64,000 nt of DNA. It comes from Brassica napus (Eukaryota > Streptophyta > Magnoliopsida > Brassicales > Brassicaceae). Location: the NCBI RefSeq assembly GCF_020379485.1, contig NC_063452.1, positions 31,581,608 to 31,645,607 of the forward strand. Reading direction: 5' to 3'. The notes below the pieces were generated by a model, which was not told the DNA's origin, searched no databases, and saw only the letters and a list, made by a program, of their open reading frames with translations. Below are positions 34,200 through 46,623 of the stretch, piece by piece. Both the position numbers and the translations under genes were made by a program. Every line of letters starts with the position of its first letter. Position 1 is the first letter of the stretch.

Positions 34200-37100
34200 T
34201 CAAACTTGAGGTGATCTGGGTAGCCAGACCGGAATAGAACAACCAATAAAACATAGAGATCTATGAAAAGAGCGTGCATTCCTAGCTAACGAATCTGCAA
34301 TCTCATTTTGCGTCCTTGGTAGATAGCTGATCTTGAAGTCCGAAAAGCACAACCGAAGAGTCTGAATGATTTCCAGCTCAGTTGAGAAGTTGGGCCAAGC
34401 TGTGGCTCTTGTATCATTGCAATCAGGTCCTTGCAATCAGTTCCAAATCTCTGACAGGTCGAGTGTTGAATCATGCTCTCCATTGCCCATCTTAGCGCTT
34501 CTAGCTCTGAGTGTAAAGGTGATTCTCGCTGCATTAAGTTCCTGGATCCCATAAGTTGAATCTTCCTCATGCTATCCTTCCAGACCTATCCCATTCCACT
34601 AAACTGAGCTGTGGAGGTCAACGAACCATCCACCATGCAAATATTACCCAAGCTTAAGGCATGTGATTCTCCTTCAGGTTGTGCCTGTAGAGGAGCCGAT
34701 ATACTTTCCCTCGCATTATGCCAAGCTTGGCACTCACTCTATGCATACCTGACTACTTCCAATGGGCCTCTATCAATGCCTCTGAACAACTTATCATTCT
34801 GGGCTTTCCAGATGTACCAAATTATCCAAGGATAAGGATCTCTATCATCTTCCGGTTTCATTATATTATTTTGACCCCAGAAAAGATAATCCATGTTAGC
34901 ATAAACACTTGGTACATGAAAGATTTGAGAACTCGATGGTGTAGATGATAATTCCCATGCTTGTAAGGCTGGGGGGCATTCAAAGATCGCATGCGTAACA
35001 GTTTCTTCTGGCTCTCCACATCTTGGGCAGTAGTTATCACATCGCATATTGCGGCGTACCAGATTCCTTGTAACCGCTACCTGTTCAGAAATTAATTGCC
35101 ATATAAGGTGGCAAATCTTTTGTGGCGCATTCACTTTCCAAGCAAAGGCTTGAAGTTTTGTTATACTCGGTTGTAATGCTTCTAACTCTTCATCTATTCT
35201 CATCAAATTCGTAGCAACCCAATATCCAGACTTGACCGTATATTGACCATTTTTGGTGTAGCTCCAGCAAAAAGTATCCCGTCGATGAGTAGGGCTTATG
35301 GCCAAACTCTGAATCATTGGAATGTCTTCTTGATCCACATATTGCTCCAGTAGTCGTGCATCCCACCCAGACTCAAAATCAATAACACTGCTGATGGTCA
35401 TCCTGGGATGTACAACTGGGACTCGTGAACGAGCTGGCCTTGCTGGCGTCGAAGGAATCCAAGGGTCCTCCTACACATTAATTTCATACCCTGAGTGCAC
35501 CTTGCTCCTAATACCCAAAAGTAATAACTTCCTCGCCGCTATGATACTCGTCCATACATACGATGGGGTATCCATTGCGCCATTCCGCAAAGGCAAACTT
35601 AGACGGTAATATTTCCCCCGAGGAACTCTCGCCACTAGTGAATCTGGAAATTGAATAAGTCGCCACAACTGTTTAGCTAGAAGAGCTAGATTGAATTCAT
35701 GAATCATACGGAAACCAATTCCTCCCTCTTCTCTATACTCACACATTTTCTCCCATTTTGCCCAGTGAATTCTTCTTTTTGGCGGGTTCGAACTCCACCA
35801 GAACTGTGCAATGGCACTTGCTAGGTTTTCACATATCTCCAAGGGGAGCAGGAAACTGGACATGACGTAAGTCGGAAGAGCTAGCAAGATAGATTTAATT
35901 AGGACTTCTTTTCCTCCCTTTGACAGCCATCTACCAGTCCAACCATTCACTCTGTGTAGCAGCTTGTCTTTTAAGAATGCAAATAGCTTACACTTTGATC
36001 CACTAATATCCTCTGGGATTCCTAAGTAGGAACCCATTCATCCTTCATTTTGAATACCAAGTGTATCTTTGATCTGCTGCCAATCATTCGTTGGAATCCT
36101 TTTACCAAAGAGTAATGAGGATTTATCAAAATTAATACATTGACCTGATGTTTTCCCATATGTCCTGACTACTTTCATAAATTCTTCACATTCACGGGGC
36201 TCCGCCTTACAGAAGAAAAGGCTATCATCAGCAAAGAAAAGGTGAGATACCGAGGGGCTAGCGCGTGCGACGCGCATCCCCGTTATCTTTCCTTGATTCT
36301 CTGCATGATTAAGAAGGCTAACGAACGCTTCCGTGCATAGAATAAATATGAAAGGAGACAAAGGATCTCCTTGACGTAAACCTCTCCCAGGAACAATGTT
36401 TCCCCTCGGCTCTCCATTCATGAGTACTTTATACTTGACCGAAGTGATGCTCCTCATAATCCAGCCAATCCATATCTCCGAGAATCCCATCTTCCTCATG
36501 ACTGCCTCAATGAATGACCATTCCATCCTATCATATGCTTTACTCATATCTGTCTTAATGGCCATTCTCTTAACTCGTCCCCCTGGCTTAGTTCTCAGCG
36601 CGTGAAACATCTCCTGAGTTATCATGATATTATCTGTTATCTGCCTTCCAGCACCAAAGGCTGATTGGGTCTCAGATATCCGTTGTGGTAAGACCTTCTT
36701 CAATCTTTGACACAAGACCTTAGATATAATCTTATAACTGACATTGCATAGATTGATAGGTCTAAACTTTGTCATCTCATTCGGCTTGTGCGTCTTAGGG
36801 ATCAGACAGATGTTGGTATCATTTAACCCCTGCACCATTATTCCTTCAAAAAGGAACTGATTAACCATACGAGTTAAATCATCTTTGACAAAATTCTAAT
36901 TTCACCTCCCATTCGATGACTGGTCTCGTAAGATCCTCGTAAGCCTAGTGATCATTGTCAAGACTTCTGCCAATGCATCATCTATATCTTCCTGATTAGA
37001 GGACTCACAGATTTGTCTGAAGTAGCTAGTAGCAATGGCTACTAAACCTTCCTCATCGTCCACCACATTCCCATTCTCGTCTATGAGCTGTGTGATCCTA

Positions 37101-38200
37101 TTTCTCGCTCTTCTTTGCTTCACCAATGCATGGAAATATTTTGAGTTCCTATCACCTTCCCTTAGCCATAGCACCCTGCTTTTCTGTCTCCAAAACATCT
37201 CCTCTGCCTTAAGAGCAGTGGATAGTTCTTTTAGAGCATCTGCTATCTCCTCCGACGTAGCATCATCATTCGAATATAGACCCGCCACCGTTTCCTTAAG
37301 GTCCTACACTAGCTTCGCTGAATTCACATTGTTCTGTCTCCTCCATTGGCTCAAAGCTTTACGACAGCTAGCAATATGGTCCATTATATTCGCCTCCGGA
37401 GGCAGGTCCTCAGACTTCCATCCTTCCAGTATGACCTGTCTCAGTTCCTCATTATCCAACCAGCGTTTATCAAACTTAAATTTCTTTTCCTTCCTCACTG
37501 GTTTTGTGAGAATATCCGTCAGGACCGGACGATGATCCGAGCCCCATAGCCTAAGATACTTAGCAGCAGTATGTAGAAACTTTTCATGCCAATCCTCATT
37601 CCCCACCGCTCTATCCAATCTACATTTGACAGTCGTCTCTCCTGATCTCTTCCCAACCCAAGAAAGCATATTCCTAGTAAATGGGAACTCAAGCATTCCA
37701 CAGTCACTCAGCATTTTCTTGAAAGGCAGGAAAGAACTATCTGATCGCCTCTTGCCTCCTACCTTCTCGCTATGATCTATTATTTCATTAAAATCACCTA
37801 TCATGAACCATGGTCCATTTCGTGTTGTTGAGAAACACGTAAGACGTTCCCAAACCTGATCCCTACGGTCTAACACAGGGTCTCCATTAACAAATGTCAT
37901 ATAGACTTTTATTCCATCAATTACTGCTTCAATGTCAATCATTCAATTATTCGAAAACAAAACATTAACTTGAAATTCGTCCATAAATAAAAGAGCTAAA
38001 CCTCCGCTAAGGCCAAGTGGCTCAACGGTAAACAAGTGGTCAAATCCTAGGTCGGCATGAACGTTTGGTAACAGCAGCCTCCTATTCTTCGTCTCAGAAA
38101 GAAACACAAGTCATGGGCGATGCTTTTGACACATCTCCGTAAGGCGTCGAACTGTAAGGTCGTTTCCAATCCCTCGACAGTTCCAACTGATTGTCCTCAT
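34200..38200 (-). pseudogene. LINE-b ORF2 (endonuclease, RT, RNase H), broken
   Basis: Starts at 38200 with MRTISWNCRGIGNDL, the apurinic-endonuclease start. GPWFMIGDFNEIIDH and WGSDHRPVL follow (endonuclease active-site blocks), then RT with NDTNICLIPKTHKPNE, AIKTDMSKAYDRMEWSF, GRGLRQGDPLSPFIF and LFFADDSLFF. Next come zf-RVT (CPRCGEPEETVTHAIFECPP) and RNase H (GTDCKDLIAMI). Lesions: TGA after CQKHRP, TGA before MIDIEAVID (near 37943), TAG after NVNSAKLV (near 37301), loss of the segment with the HPEKAPGPDG motif near 36895, TGA near 36038, TAG near 35470 and a stop near 34738. Not functional. Confidence 0.88.
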
Positions 38201-39939
38201 ATATACCGATCTGATGGATATTTGGAACCCATCAAACCATCACTTGTGGATGAACTCTCCCTTGATTTCCTGGAGACACGCCTTGGCTTTCCATTCTCTG
38301 CTAGCTTGCTACCTCCAGAAGGCTTGACTGATCGTGCACGAGGGGATCCTTGGCGCAGAAACTCTTTATTTTTACTTTGAATGCCCAAAGGAGCATTCCT
38401 CTTAATGCCACTTCTAGAGCTCTTCTTGTTATTAGGCGCCACCCTCACCTCCGATTGATGGGCCACAGATAAATGCTTTGCTTGCTCTTCCATATCCATG
38501 ACTTCATCAGCCAGAAGATCATCATCTTGAGCGTCACAGTCCATCATCCCTGCATCAGTTGTATCCAAAATCTCCATGTCCTCCAGAGCACCAATCACTT
38601 GATCATTCTCTACCCCACCTGATGCTGCTTGTGGAGAAAACGTGAGAGCTAGGGCTACATTCTTCCCTCGAAACGTGATGTTTTCTTCCTGGGGAGGTAG
38701 CTGGTGCGATGGAGTAACAATAGTGCTTGCAAGTCTCCTGCTGCCTCGGTTCTCTCCACTCCCAGCCACCGCTGATTCCTCATCAGCCTTCTCTACGCGC
38801 GAAAAGCCAAGCTGATTACTCGAAGGATGTTCATAAGGAACATCATCCATGGTAGTTGAACTACCTCCCTGCCCGTAAGCCATGATCTTAACCTTCACCA
38901 GAGGCTTATCCAGTGTCTTCTCGCGCCATGTCAGCTCTTCCTTGCTATCATAAGGACCGCGATCATAACGACTGCCACCATACCGATTCCCACTATGTCT
39001 CTCATCACGCCTTCGCAGTATCGTATCAGAGTGAGATTGGAATCTCTCACCAGATCCTTTGTTGCGAGTCTGATAAACATTATCATCATGGTACCTACTT
39101 CGAAACTCATTCTCATGACGAGTTTCAGTCCATCGAGCTCCCATATCTCTGTTTGTAGCAGCGTTTCGGACAGGCTCAACTTCTCGACGCACCGGGAGCT
39201 GCCTATAATCCCTCAGCGAAGGCTGACGATCATTGCGTTCTTGTGGCATATGTACCCGAGTAAAGACTCCACCTCTCTCCGATGATAACCGAGCTGTAGT
39301 ATCCATTGTAGGGCAGTATCCTTTCTCATGAGACATAAGGCCACAGGTAGTGCAATGCTTAAACAGAATGTCATACTTTATCTCTATAGTTACCTCCTCT
39401 GCATCAGGAGACTCCACCTTCCTTATAAACATCAAAGGGCGTCTTGAGTCGACCTCAATTCTCATGCGGCCCTCTGTGAGTTCAATGGAATCAACATCAA
39501 CATGGCCAATGCGGCTACCAATGTTCCTAAGATTTGTAACCGTCCATAGGTGTAAAGGTAAGCCATAGAGTTGTACCCAGAACGGGATGATCCAAGAGTA
39601 GTCATCATGAACTACAGGTTCCCATCTGACCAATACAAACATGCAGTAGTTGTAATGGAAAGGCCCTTTTTGAAGTATATACATAAGGTCTTCTTCCGTG
39701 GTGAAGTTAAATAAGAACTTCCCTTTGCCTAGATCATTCGCAGTGATACGGTCTTGTAGCCCCCATTGAGTTGGCATTGTTTGAAGCAATTTTTTGACGT
39801 TTTGCTTCTTCAGATTGAGAACCTTACCAATCAAAGACATACGGAACTCTTTAATGACTTGTGTATCATCTTGTTCCGTAAGCTTGATCGGTTCATCATC
39901 ATCCTCATAGAGGATTCATTTTCCTTTTAAATCTGCCAT
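38197..39939 (-). pseudogene. LINE-b ORF1 (DUF4283, zinc-knuckle RNA-binding protein)
   Basis: Starts MADLKGK at 39939. Codon 8 is TGA (39918-39916), after which the frame stays open for about 570 codons to the stop at 38197. The N-terminal DUF4283 domain (SLIGKVLNLKKQNVKKLLQ, then LVRWEPVVHDDYSWIIPFWV) is followed by a CX2CX4HX4C knuckle (CTTCGLMSHEKGYC), then basic and acidic regions. ORF1 proteins of plant L1 elements bind the element RNA. Internal initiation at the Met of MSLIGKVLN (39840) would bypass the nonsense codon. The ORF1 stop overlaps the ORF2 start codon. Confidence 0.85.
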
Positions 39940-40589
39940 ATGAGCGTACTTTGTTTGATGCGATGACCTCATACAGAGGTCAGCTGTAGATCAAGCCCGA
40001 GGATCAAACCTGAGGCAGACTAGATCAAGCCCGAGTTAACCGTGAATCAAAACCGAGGCGGAATAGATCAAGCCCGAGGATCAAACCCGAGGTGAATCAA
40101 ACGTGGATCGTAACTGTGATGATTTTAGTCAATGATATTCTCTCTCCCACTGCGTGTGTTGTCTGAGTTGGATCGTAACTTCTCCAAATGTGAGTGATTA
40201 ATTGCGTGAGGATTACTCCAAAACGTGTTGATGAAGAAGCCGTGAATGGAAGAGAACGAAGGATTTGAAAGGGAGCGAAGGATCCCCTTGTGTTGATGAA
40301 AAAGCCGTGGATGTTGTTGAAAGAGTCGATCGCCGCCGGGGATGGAAGAACTTGCCTTGAAACCGATGGTAAATGTTGGGGAAGAAACAGATTTGAACGC
40401 CTGAAACGTCCACGTGAAGCAACGCCAGCTGATGTCTACGTCAAGGAGCGTAGAGATCAGATGGAGATCGAAAATCCAATGAGAAATCCGATCTAAAAAG
40501 CTGCCTCCATGATCATCTCATGATCACCTTGAGCGCCGCTAGGGTTTTCCCTCTTCATGTTGATGTTTGTTTTTTTTAGCATGGTGAAT

Positions 40590-40811
40590 ATTTTTATGAG
40601 TGATTTTTTCTTCTTTTTTATTGGAGAGATTAGGATAGTAGTGTGTCAAGACAGTTCATACCCAAATGTATACTTATTGACATAAAAAGTCACATTGTTT
40701 CACTAATAGCCGATTCATGTTCCTCGTGAATATTTCAAAAGTTCAGGTTCCTTAAATGTCAAATTTTCTTTTTCATTCCTTTTTACGCCAACTTCTATTA
40801 GAAGTAATACC
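40590..40811. other. Short intergenic spacer
   Basis: Lies between the LINE-b target site and the MITE. AT-rich; nothing recognised. Confidence 0.4.
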
Positions 40812-42177
40812 TACTCCCTCCGTTCTGAAATGTAAGATGTTTATGAGAGATCATGGATCTGACCTACTTTTACCCATGGTTTATAAGTGTTTTAATTACT
40901 AATTATTATATTATAGAGTCTATTTAGAATATTTATAGGAGCAGGAGTGATTTGGAGGAAAGTGGTGATTTTGGAGCATTTTGGAGTAAGCACCCGAGAT
41001 GATCTTCGAGCACGACCATCGGTCGACATTGAAGAGGAATAATCGATCGATGTTCACATAGTGACATCGATCGACAGCGAAGTGCGCTGAAAGCCCGTTT
41101 GGTCTCAGCCGACTTAGAGCCCAAGTCTTCACCTATTTACAAGTTTGCCCCTGACGAGTTTTAACCTAATTATATAAGCTTTGCCAACATGTTAGAGGCA
41201 AAGTGTGTTTTTTTTTATTATTTACACAGCAAAGGCTTTCTAGGATTTTTAGTAGATTGGAGAGAAGATCCAAAGAGATTTGTGATTGGAACTCCATTAA
41301 TATCTATTTATTTATCTATGCAGTTTTTTATACCTTATTGCTGTTATGAATTGCTTGGTCATGTCTGAGTAGTTCTCTTGTTAGATTTTAGGGTTCAAAC
41401 AGGTTATGAAGGATCCCCAACTATAGATTGCTAAGTTGTGATATTCATCTTTAGGATTGTCATTAATGTCTGTTTCTAGATTAGCTACCTAGAACTTTCC
41501 CTAGGAGTTGTAGACATAAGCGATAGCTTGCATCTCACCCTGAATCCATCCTAACTGAGCTAAGATTGCTAGAGTAAGGCAAGAGCTGATCTAGGAAGCT
41601 TAGTAAGCATATTCAATCCGCGCATTAATGCTTGACCAAGAGCGTCGATCGATATTCCAATCGAATAATCGATCGACGTTTCAACAAGTGTATCAATCGA
41701 TATTCCTATAGAATAATCGATCAACACTGGTCAATAGATAGACCTAGAAAGCGAAAGCCTAATGGTTTGTTATTAAGTGTTGAGCTCTATAATATCATGC
41801 ATACAACTTATTAGCATCTGTAGGATTATAATCCTGATTATATGAATAAAAACCTTAAGTCTAGCTATTTCCATTTAAGTACCAAAACCCCAATCAATCA
41901 ATCGAACAATTACTTGCTCAGAAACCTACAACTTTACATTTAAATCATTAAACAACCTAGCCACTACAGGAAATGTGGGTATTAATAGCATCAGATTATA
42001 GCGTTTATGACAATTCTGCTATTGTATACCAATACTTATATTTTTAATAGCGTTTGTCGATTTAAAACGATATATTCGTTATCGCGGGAAAATAAAAATT
42101 TTAGCCGCATTTTTTTGGTTTTTGGAATTTTTTTTCTCTCTTCGCAAGTCCTTTCTTCCTCTCAACAAAAATTTCAT

Positions 42178-43068
42178 TCTTTTATGGCTATGGCTAGAAA
42201 AAAAAATCAATCATTTTTTATTGATCTTGGAGATGGGTAAAACTTCCTACGCCTCTCTCTCTCTCTCCCTCGATGGAACACTAGATGAACAATAAAAACA
42301 AATGGGCTTTACCACATTGGGTCAAGGTCGTTACAAGTTTCCAAGTCTTCGGGCATTGATCATGGTTTGTTCTCTCGTCTTCCATATCTCAATTATATAA
42401 TTTAATCCTTTTCCAAGTCTTAGAAACACAAGAGTCTCTATCTTTGCTCTGTTTTTGGCTAAAGTTTATATTTTTTCCTTGTTCTTGGCTAAAGTTCGGC
42501 TGTTGGAATCAAAAATTACCTCCTTTGTTTGATAGATTAAAGTCTCGATTTTTATCTATATTAAAGGTGAATTTTGTTTGATAAGTTTTTGTCCATAATG
42601 TTTGTCTATAGTTGGAAGAATCGAAAAAGAACACTGCTGTTGTATCCACTAACTACACATCTCCAGGTATGACTTTTCTTACCATCTTTAGGTCTTTAGT
42701 AATAATCTTGGAACCCATTTCGTTAAGGATGCATCAGGTTTAAAAATGGAAGCGAGCACAGTTTATATTTCTTGTAGTGCCAGGAAGGGCTACTGCAAGT
42801 GCAAGCTCAAGTTCGTGTAGTCAGTCAGAGAATAGCTGTTGTGGCACCTCTTCTAGCAATAAGGTAATACATTTTTTTGTTTTAATTTCTTCATCTGTTG
42901 CAGAACGACATAGGGGGATTCTTAAAAGTTTAATCTTTCAAGTTAAAAGTCCTTACTTGTGTGTTCTAAAAGATGTGTGTGTGTGTGTATATATATCCAG
43001 GGAGACGAGGAGGATGTAAACGTCGATTTGACTGAACAGAAGAAAGCCAATGACGTTGATTCCATCTG
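42178..43068 (+). other. Possible captured exons in the CACTA-type element
   Basis: Exon-like pieces with plausible splice borders are visible. MGFTTLGQGRYKFPSLRALI starts near 42301. LEESKKNTAVVSTNYTSP lies near 42613-42666. A Ser/Cys-rich piece (GRATASASSSSCSQSENSCC) follows near 42780-42863. GDEEDVNVDLTEQKKANDVD, then SI and a stop, is at about 43001-43068. They may form one short acidic-tailed protein. No family is recognised; either captured host sequence or an element gene. Confidence 0.3.
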
Positions 43069-43833
43069 AATCTGACGTTGTGTTTTTTTGTCATGACTGG
43101 TTTTCTTTGTTTAGGTTGTTGATGTTTTCATCACATTCTGTGTGGAAAGTTGTGTGCTTCTTAGACTCAAGAGTTAAGACTAGTCCTGTTTTTGGTTCTC
43201 AAAGATGAGCATGAGATGTGTGCGAGAACTATCTACTACACTAACATCGACAATAAGGTGATTCTCTACGATTTTGTTTCGCTCAAATACACCTGTTTGT
43301 TCCTGTGCTATCTCTGCTCTCACAGACATGTAAAGATGTATGTCTTAAACTCAAGTCTTTTGTTTTCTCATGTGTAATGCTTGGAAGCTTGATGATGCTT
43401 CTGTTGTCTTTTGCTTTGAGATGAACAAAAGAATATGCTTTTAAAATTTTAGGTATATTCTGAGAGGTCAACCAGATGCAGGGTTTTCCCTTTTCCACAA
43501 TCAGAAAATATGAATCTTGACGACAAAGGAGGCAAGGCGTGGTCGTGCGGTGGAGATGCGACATTGTGGTGCGGAGGTTTTCATGGGTGAGCCGGTATGG
43601 TTTCCTGTATTGCGAATACCCAACAGGTGTTGCCAATACGAATATCATTCTACATGATGATGAGTTCCTGAAGTACTTAAAAGACCATCAAGAGAACTTT
43701 AGGTTTGAGAGAATGTAGCTTATATATACGTATGTGAGAGCTGCGACTTGAAGCATTCTTAGCTTATTTTCTTTTTCAACTTTTAATGTTTTGATTTGAT
43801 GATTGAATCGATGTGGTTTGAGTTTTCAAATAT

Positions 43834-43834
<1 letters not shown>

Positions 43835-43867
<33 letters not shown>

Positions 43868-44809
43868 ACGTCAAACGACCATTCTATTACTCAAGCTTGA
43901 GGTAGTCTGGGTAACCAGATCGGAATAGAACAACCAATGAAAAGTAACTCCCTACGAAGTTTCTAGCAGTCTTAGCAAAAAAATCAGATAGCTGATTGCT
44001 CATTCTTGGCACATGGTTGATTTTGAAGTCCGGAAAACAAATCTTCAACGTCTCTATCTTCTCCAGTTCTGTCGCAAAGCTTGGCCACTCATGGGGGTCA
44101 TTTAGCATTGCAATCAGCTCCTTGCAGTCTGTTCCAAAGCTCTGGCACGGCGAGTGTTGAAGCATATTCTCCATCGCCCATCGCAGCGCTTCTACCTCCG
44201 AATGCAACGGTGATTCACATCGAGTGAAGTTCCGTGTTCCCATAAGTTGTATGTTCTCCCTACTATCCATCCAGACCCATCCACATCCACTAAAGCGTTC
44301 AGAAGCTTTCCAGGATCCGTCTAATAGACAGATATTACCCAAGCTTAAGACTTGGTTTTCCTCATTATTACTGGCCTGTACTTGTGGCGGTATCATCTCA
44401 TTTGCATTAAACCAGGCTTGGCATTCACTCTCTGCATATCGAACGAGTTCCAAAGGATCTCTTTTTATACCCCTGAAAAGCTTATCATTACGAGCCTTCC
44501 AAATATACCATATTATCCAGGGATAAGGATCCCTGTCTCGATCTGGTGCAATGATATTATTTTTCCTCCAGAAAAGATAGTCCATGTTTGTGTAGACGCT
44601 TGCCACTGGGAATATACCTGGACTTGTAGGAGTTGCCGATAAAGACCATACTTGCAATGCTGGAGGGCATTCAAATATTGCATGGGTTACAGATTCCTCT
44701 ATTTCCCCACACCTTGGGCAATAATTATCGCACATCATATTACGCCTTGCTAGATTCCTCGTTACTGCTACCTGACCCGTTATCAATTGCCATACAAGAT
44801 GGCACATTC
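43835..44809 (-). mobile_element. LINE-c: 5'-truncated L1 LINE
   Basis: A T32 tract (43835-43866) is the 3' tail of a minus-strand insertion of about 975 bp. A direct repeat of at least 10 bp, TTCAAATATG, lies at 43825-43834 and 44810-44819. Only the zf-RVT and RNase H end of ORF2 was inserted. The long uninterrupted tail and open frame suggest a young insertion. Confidence 0.9.
43887..44807 (-). pseudogene. LINE-c ORF2 C-terminal fragment (zf-RVT and RNase H), frame open
   Basis: 306 codons without a stop. zf-RVT: CPRCGEIEESVTHAIFECPP. RNase H-like (RVT_3): LLDGSW for the first Asp, SEVEALRWAMENML for the Glu, GTDCKELIAML for the second Asp, and SNQLSDFFAKTAR near the C-terminus. It is a fragment by truncation, so it lacks reverse transcriptase. 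It is the best-preserved copy of this domain in the window. Confidence 0.85.
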
Positions 44810-44939
44810 TTCAAATATGTTTATGGTAAGTGTTTTTCTTGAAAACAAATCTTGAATAATTCTTAGACAAAAAATTATTGATCAATCAAATACGTAATGA
44901 CGCGATATATCAAGAAAACTACATGAGCTTCCATTCAAT

Positions 44940-45320
44940 TACATAAACCCTGCAAAAGAGTATTTCAAACCCTAAACCCTAAAACTTAATCCCAAACCTT
45001 ATATCATACTTCAAACCCTAAACTTTGAATACAAAATTTTAAATTTCAAACTTAATTCTTAATCAAAACTCAAAATTTAATCATTTTAAAAATCTAATTT
45101 TAAATTTAAATTCTAAAACTCAAACATTAAGTCTTAAGTCTACACCCTATATTTAATATCCTATACCCCAAACTTAAATTCTACATACAAAATCATAATT
45201 ATAATCTTTACAAACTTATAATAGAAACTTTAATTTAAACTACGAGTATATTCTAAAACTCAAATCATATACTTAATCCTAAATATTAACCCTAACCCCT
45301 AAACCACATATCTCATTTTA
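44940..45320. repeat. Telomere-like CCCTAAA-rich degenerate tract
   Basis: Contains AAACCCTAAACCCTAAAAC near 44972 and many diverged CTAAA(C/A), CAAACTT and ACCCTA words for about 350 bp. It lies inside the CACTA-type element. Degenerate interstitial telomere-like DNA; no gene. Confidence 0.55.
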
Positions 45321-45714
45321 GCATGTATCATTAAAACATTAAATCTTAACTTTTAAATAAATTATAATTCCGTAAAAACTTTTAAATTTCAAATACAAAA
45401 TTTATATTTCAAATTTCAAATTATGATATCAAAGTATTTAAAGCTAAGATAATTTTTATAATAGTTCAAGATAAATAAAAAGATAATATGTATTGTTTTG
45501 TTTTGAACCATTGATTGAATTTGATCAAAGGCCCAAAATCACTCTTGTGTATATCCTCTTCCTTTCTTCCTATTGGTTTACTTGTTTTTATGACAAAAAT
45601 CACCATCTGCACCGTTGGATGATATTGAATCTAACGCTTGAGATTAACTGTACTTTTTCTGTTTTAATTATTGTTTCTGAGATCTACAATTCAGATAAGC
45701 AAGAGAGAGAAGAG

Positions 45715-46497
45715 ATGGAGTTCGTAGATGGTAGAGAAACGAGAAGACGCGACGTCAACACCACCACCACTACCATCGTTCGTTACTATCACCACCATCG
45801 CCATCTCTCCCATCCCCAATCGCTCGTCATCACCACCATGGCTTCTATGATCCGTCTTTCCACCACCACCGTCACACTCGTCTCTTCTCTCTTTCTCTTG
45901 GAGAGAGTAAACTTGCTGAGTTTCTCACCGACGTTTTGGTGGTCACAGAGAGAGGTAGGGTTCTGCAGTTGTATTGTACTATGTATTGCTTTGAGGGATT
46001 ATAAGACATAGCTACTTGTGAGAACGTTGATGGCTCTATATTTTTGAATGGTGCTGTTGATTTCAATACAAATTTTTTTTCCAGATTGTGGAGAAGATGA
46101 TTGAAATGATCGACTCTGGTTTTGATTGTGGGAATGTGATATGTGCCAGATATGACAAGGTGAACTCTCCTTCTTCATTCTAAAATTCAGTGTACGATAC
46201 ATCATACTTATCTAAGCTATGAACTATTTTGACCTTTGAGTGTTTCTTTATTTAAGCTAATTTACTTTGAACACCTTCTTCAGACCTTGTTTCTAGGAAA
46301 GCAACACCAGCAAGTGTGGACCTCCTCTATGACATCTCAGATGATGTATGAGAACAAAGGCTTAAGTCGGAGATGGCAGAGAAAGCTAGCGGTGGTGGTG
46401 TAGGCCTAATGGAAGAAAGTATGCTGCTCTCTCTAGTGCTTTGGGTACTTTACCTTGGAAAAAGCCTTAATCTTCTGAATTTGAGAAATTGGCTAGG
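45715..46497 (+). other. Unassigned exon-like fragments in the CACTA-type element
   Basis: An ORF starting MEFVDGRETRRRDVNTTTTT near 45715 is rich in CACCA repeats. Later pieces include MIEMIDSGFDCGNVICARYD, ending at a possible donor near 46161. A final piece near 46425-46500 (ALGTLPWKKP) precedes the LINE-e insertion site; it continues on the far side at 51764. Frames are broken. Possibly a captured gene; origin unknown. Confidence 0.3.
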
Positions 46498-46623
46498 TAC
46501 ATGGTTTACTTTTTTTTTTTTTTTTTTGAATATATGTTAAATTTACTCAAAAAGAAAATACACTGTTTTGCAACTTGTGCTACATTTTATAGGAAAGAGA
46601 ACTCAAGATTTTGAGACTCTATG

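Larger units (their letters stand above)
34160..40580 (-). mobile_element. LINE-b: nearly full-length L1 LINE
   Basis: T18 at 34160-34177 is the 3' tail. The 5' end is at about 40580, giving 6.4 kb. A 9-base direct repeat, ATGGTGAAT, lies at 34150-34158 and 40581-40589. Contents in minus-strand order: a 5'UTR of about 640 bp, ORF1 and ORF2 (endonuclease, RT, zf-RVT, RNase H). The 5'UTR contains repeated GATCAAGCCCGAG / AAACC(T/C)GAGG units (about 39990-40100). Confidence 0.85.
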
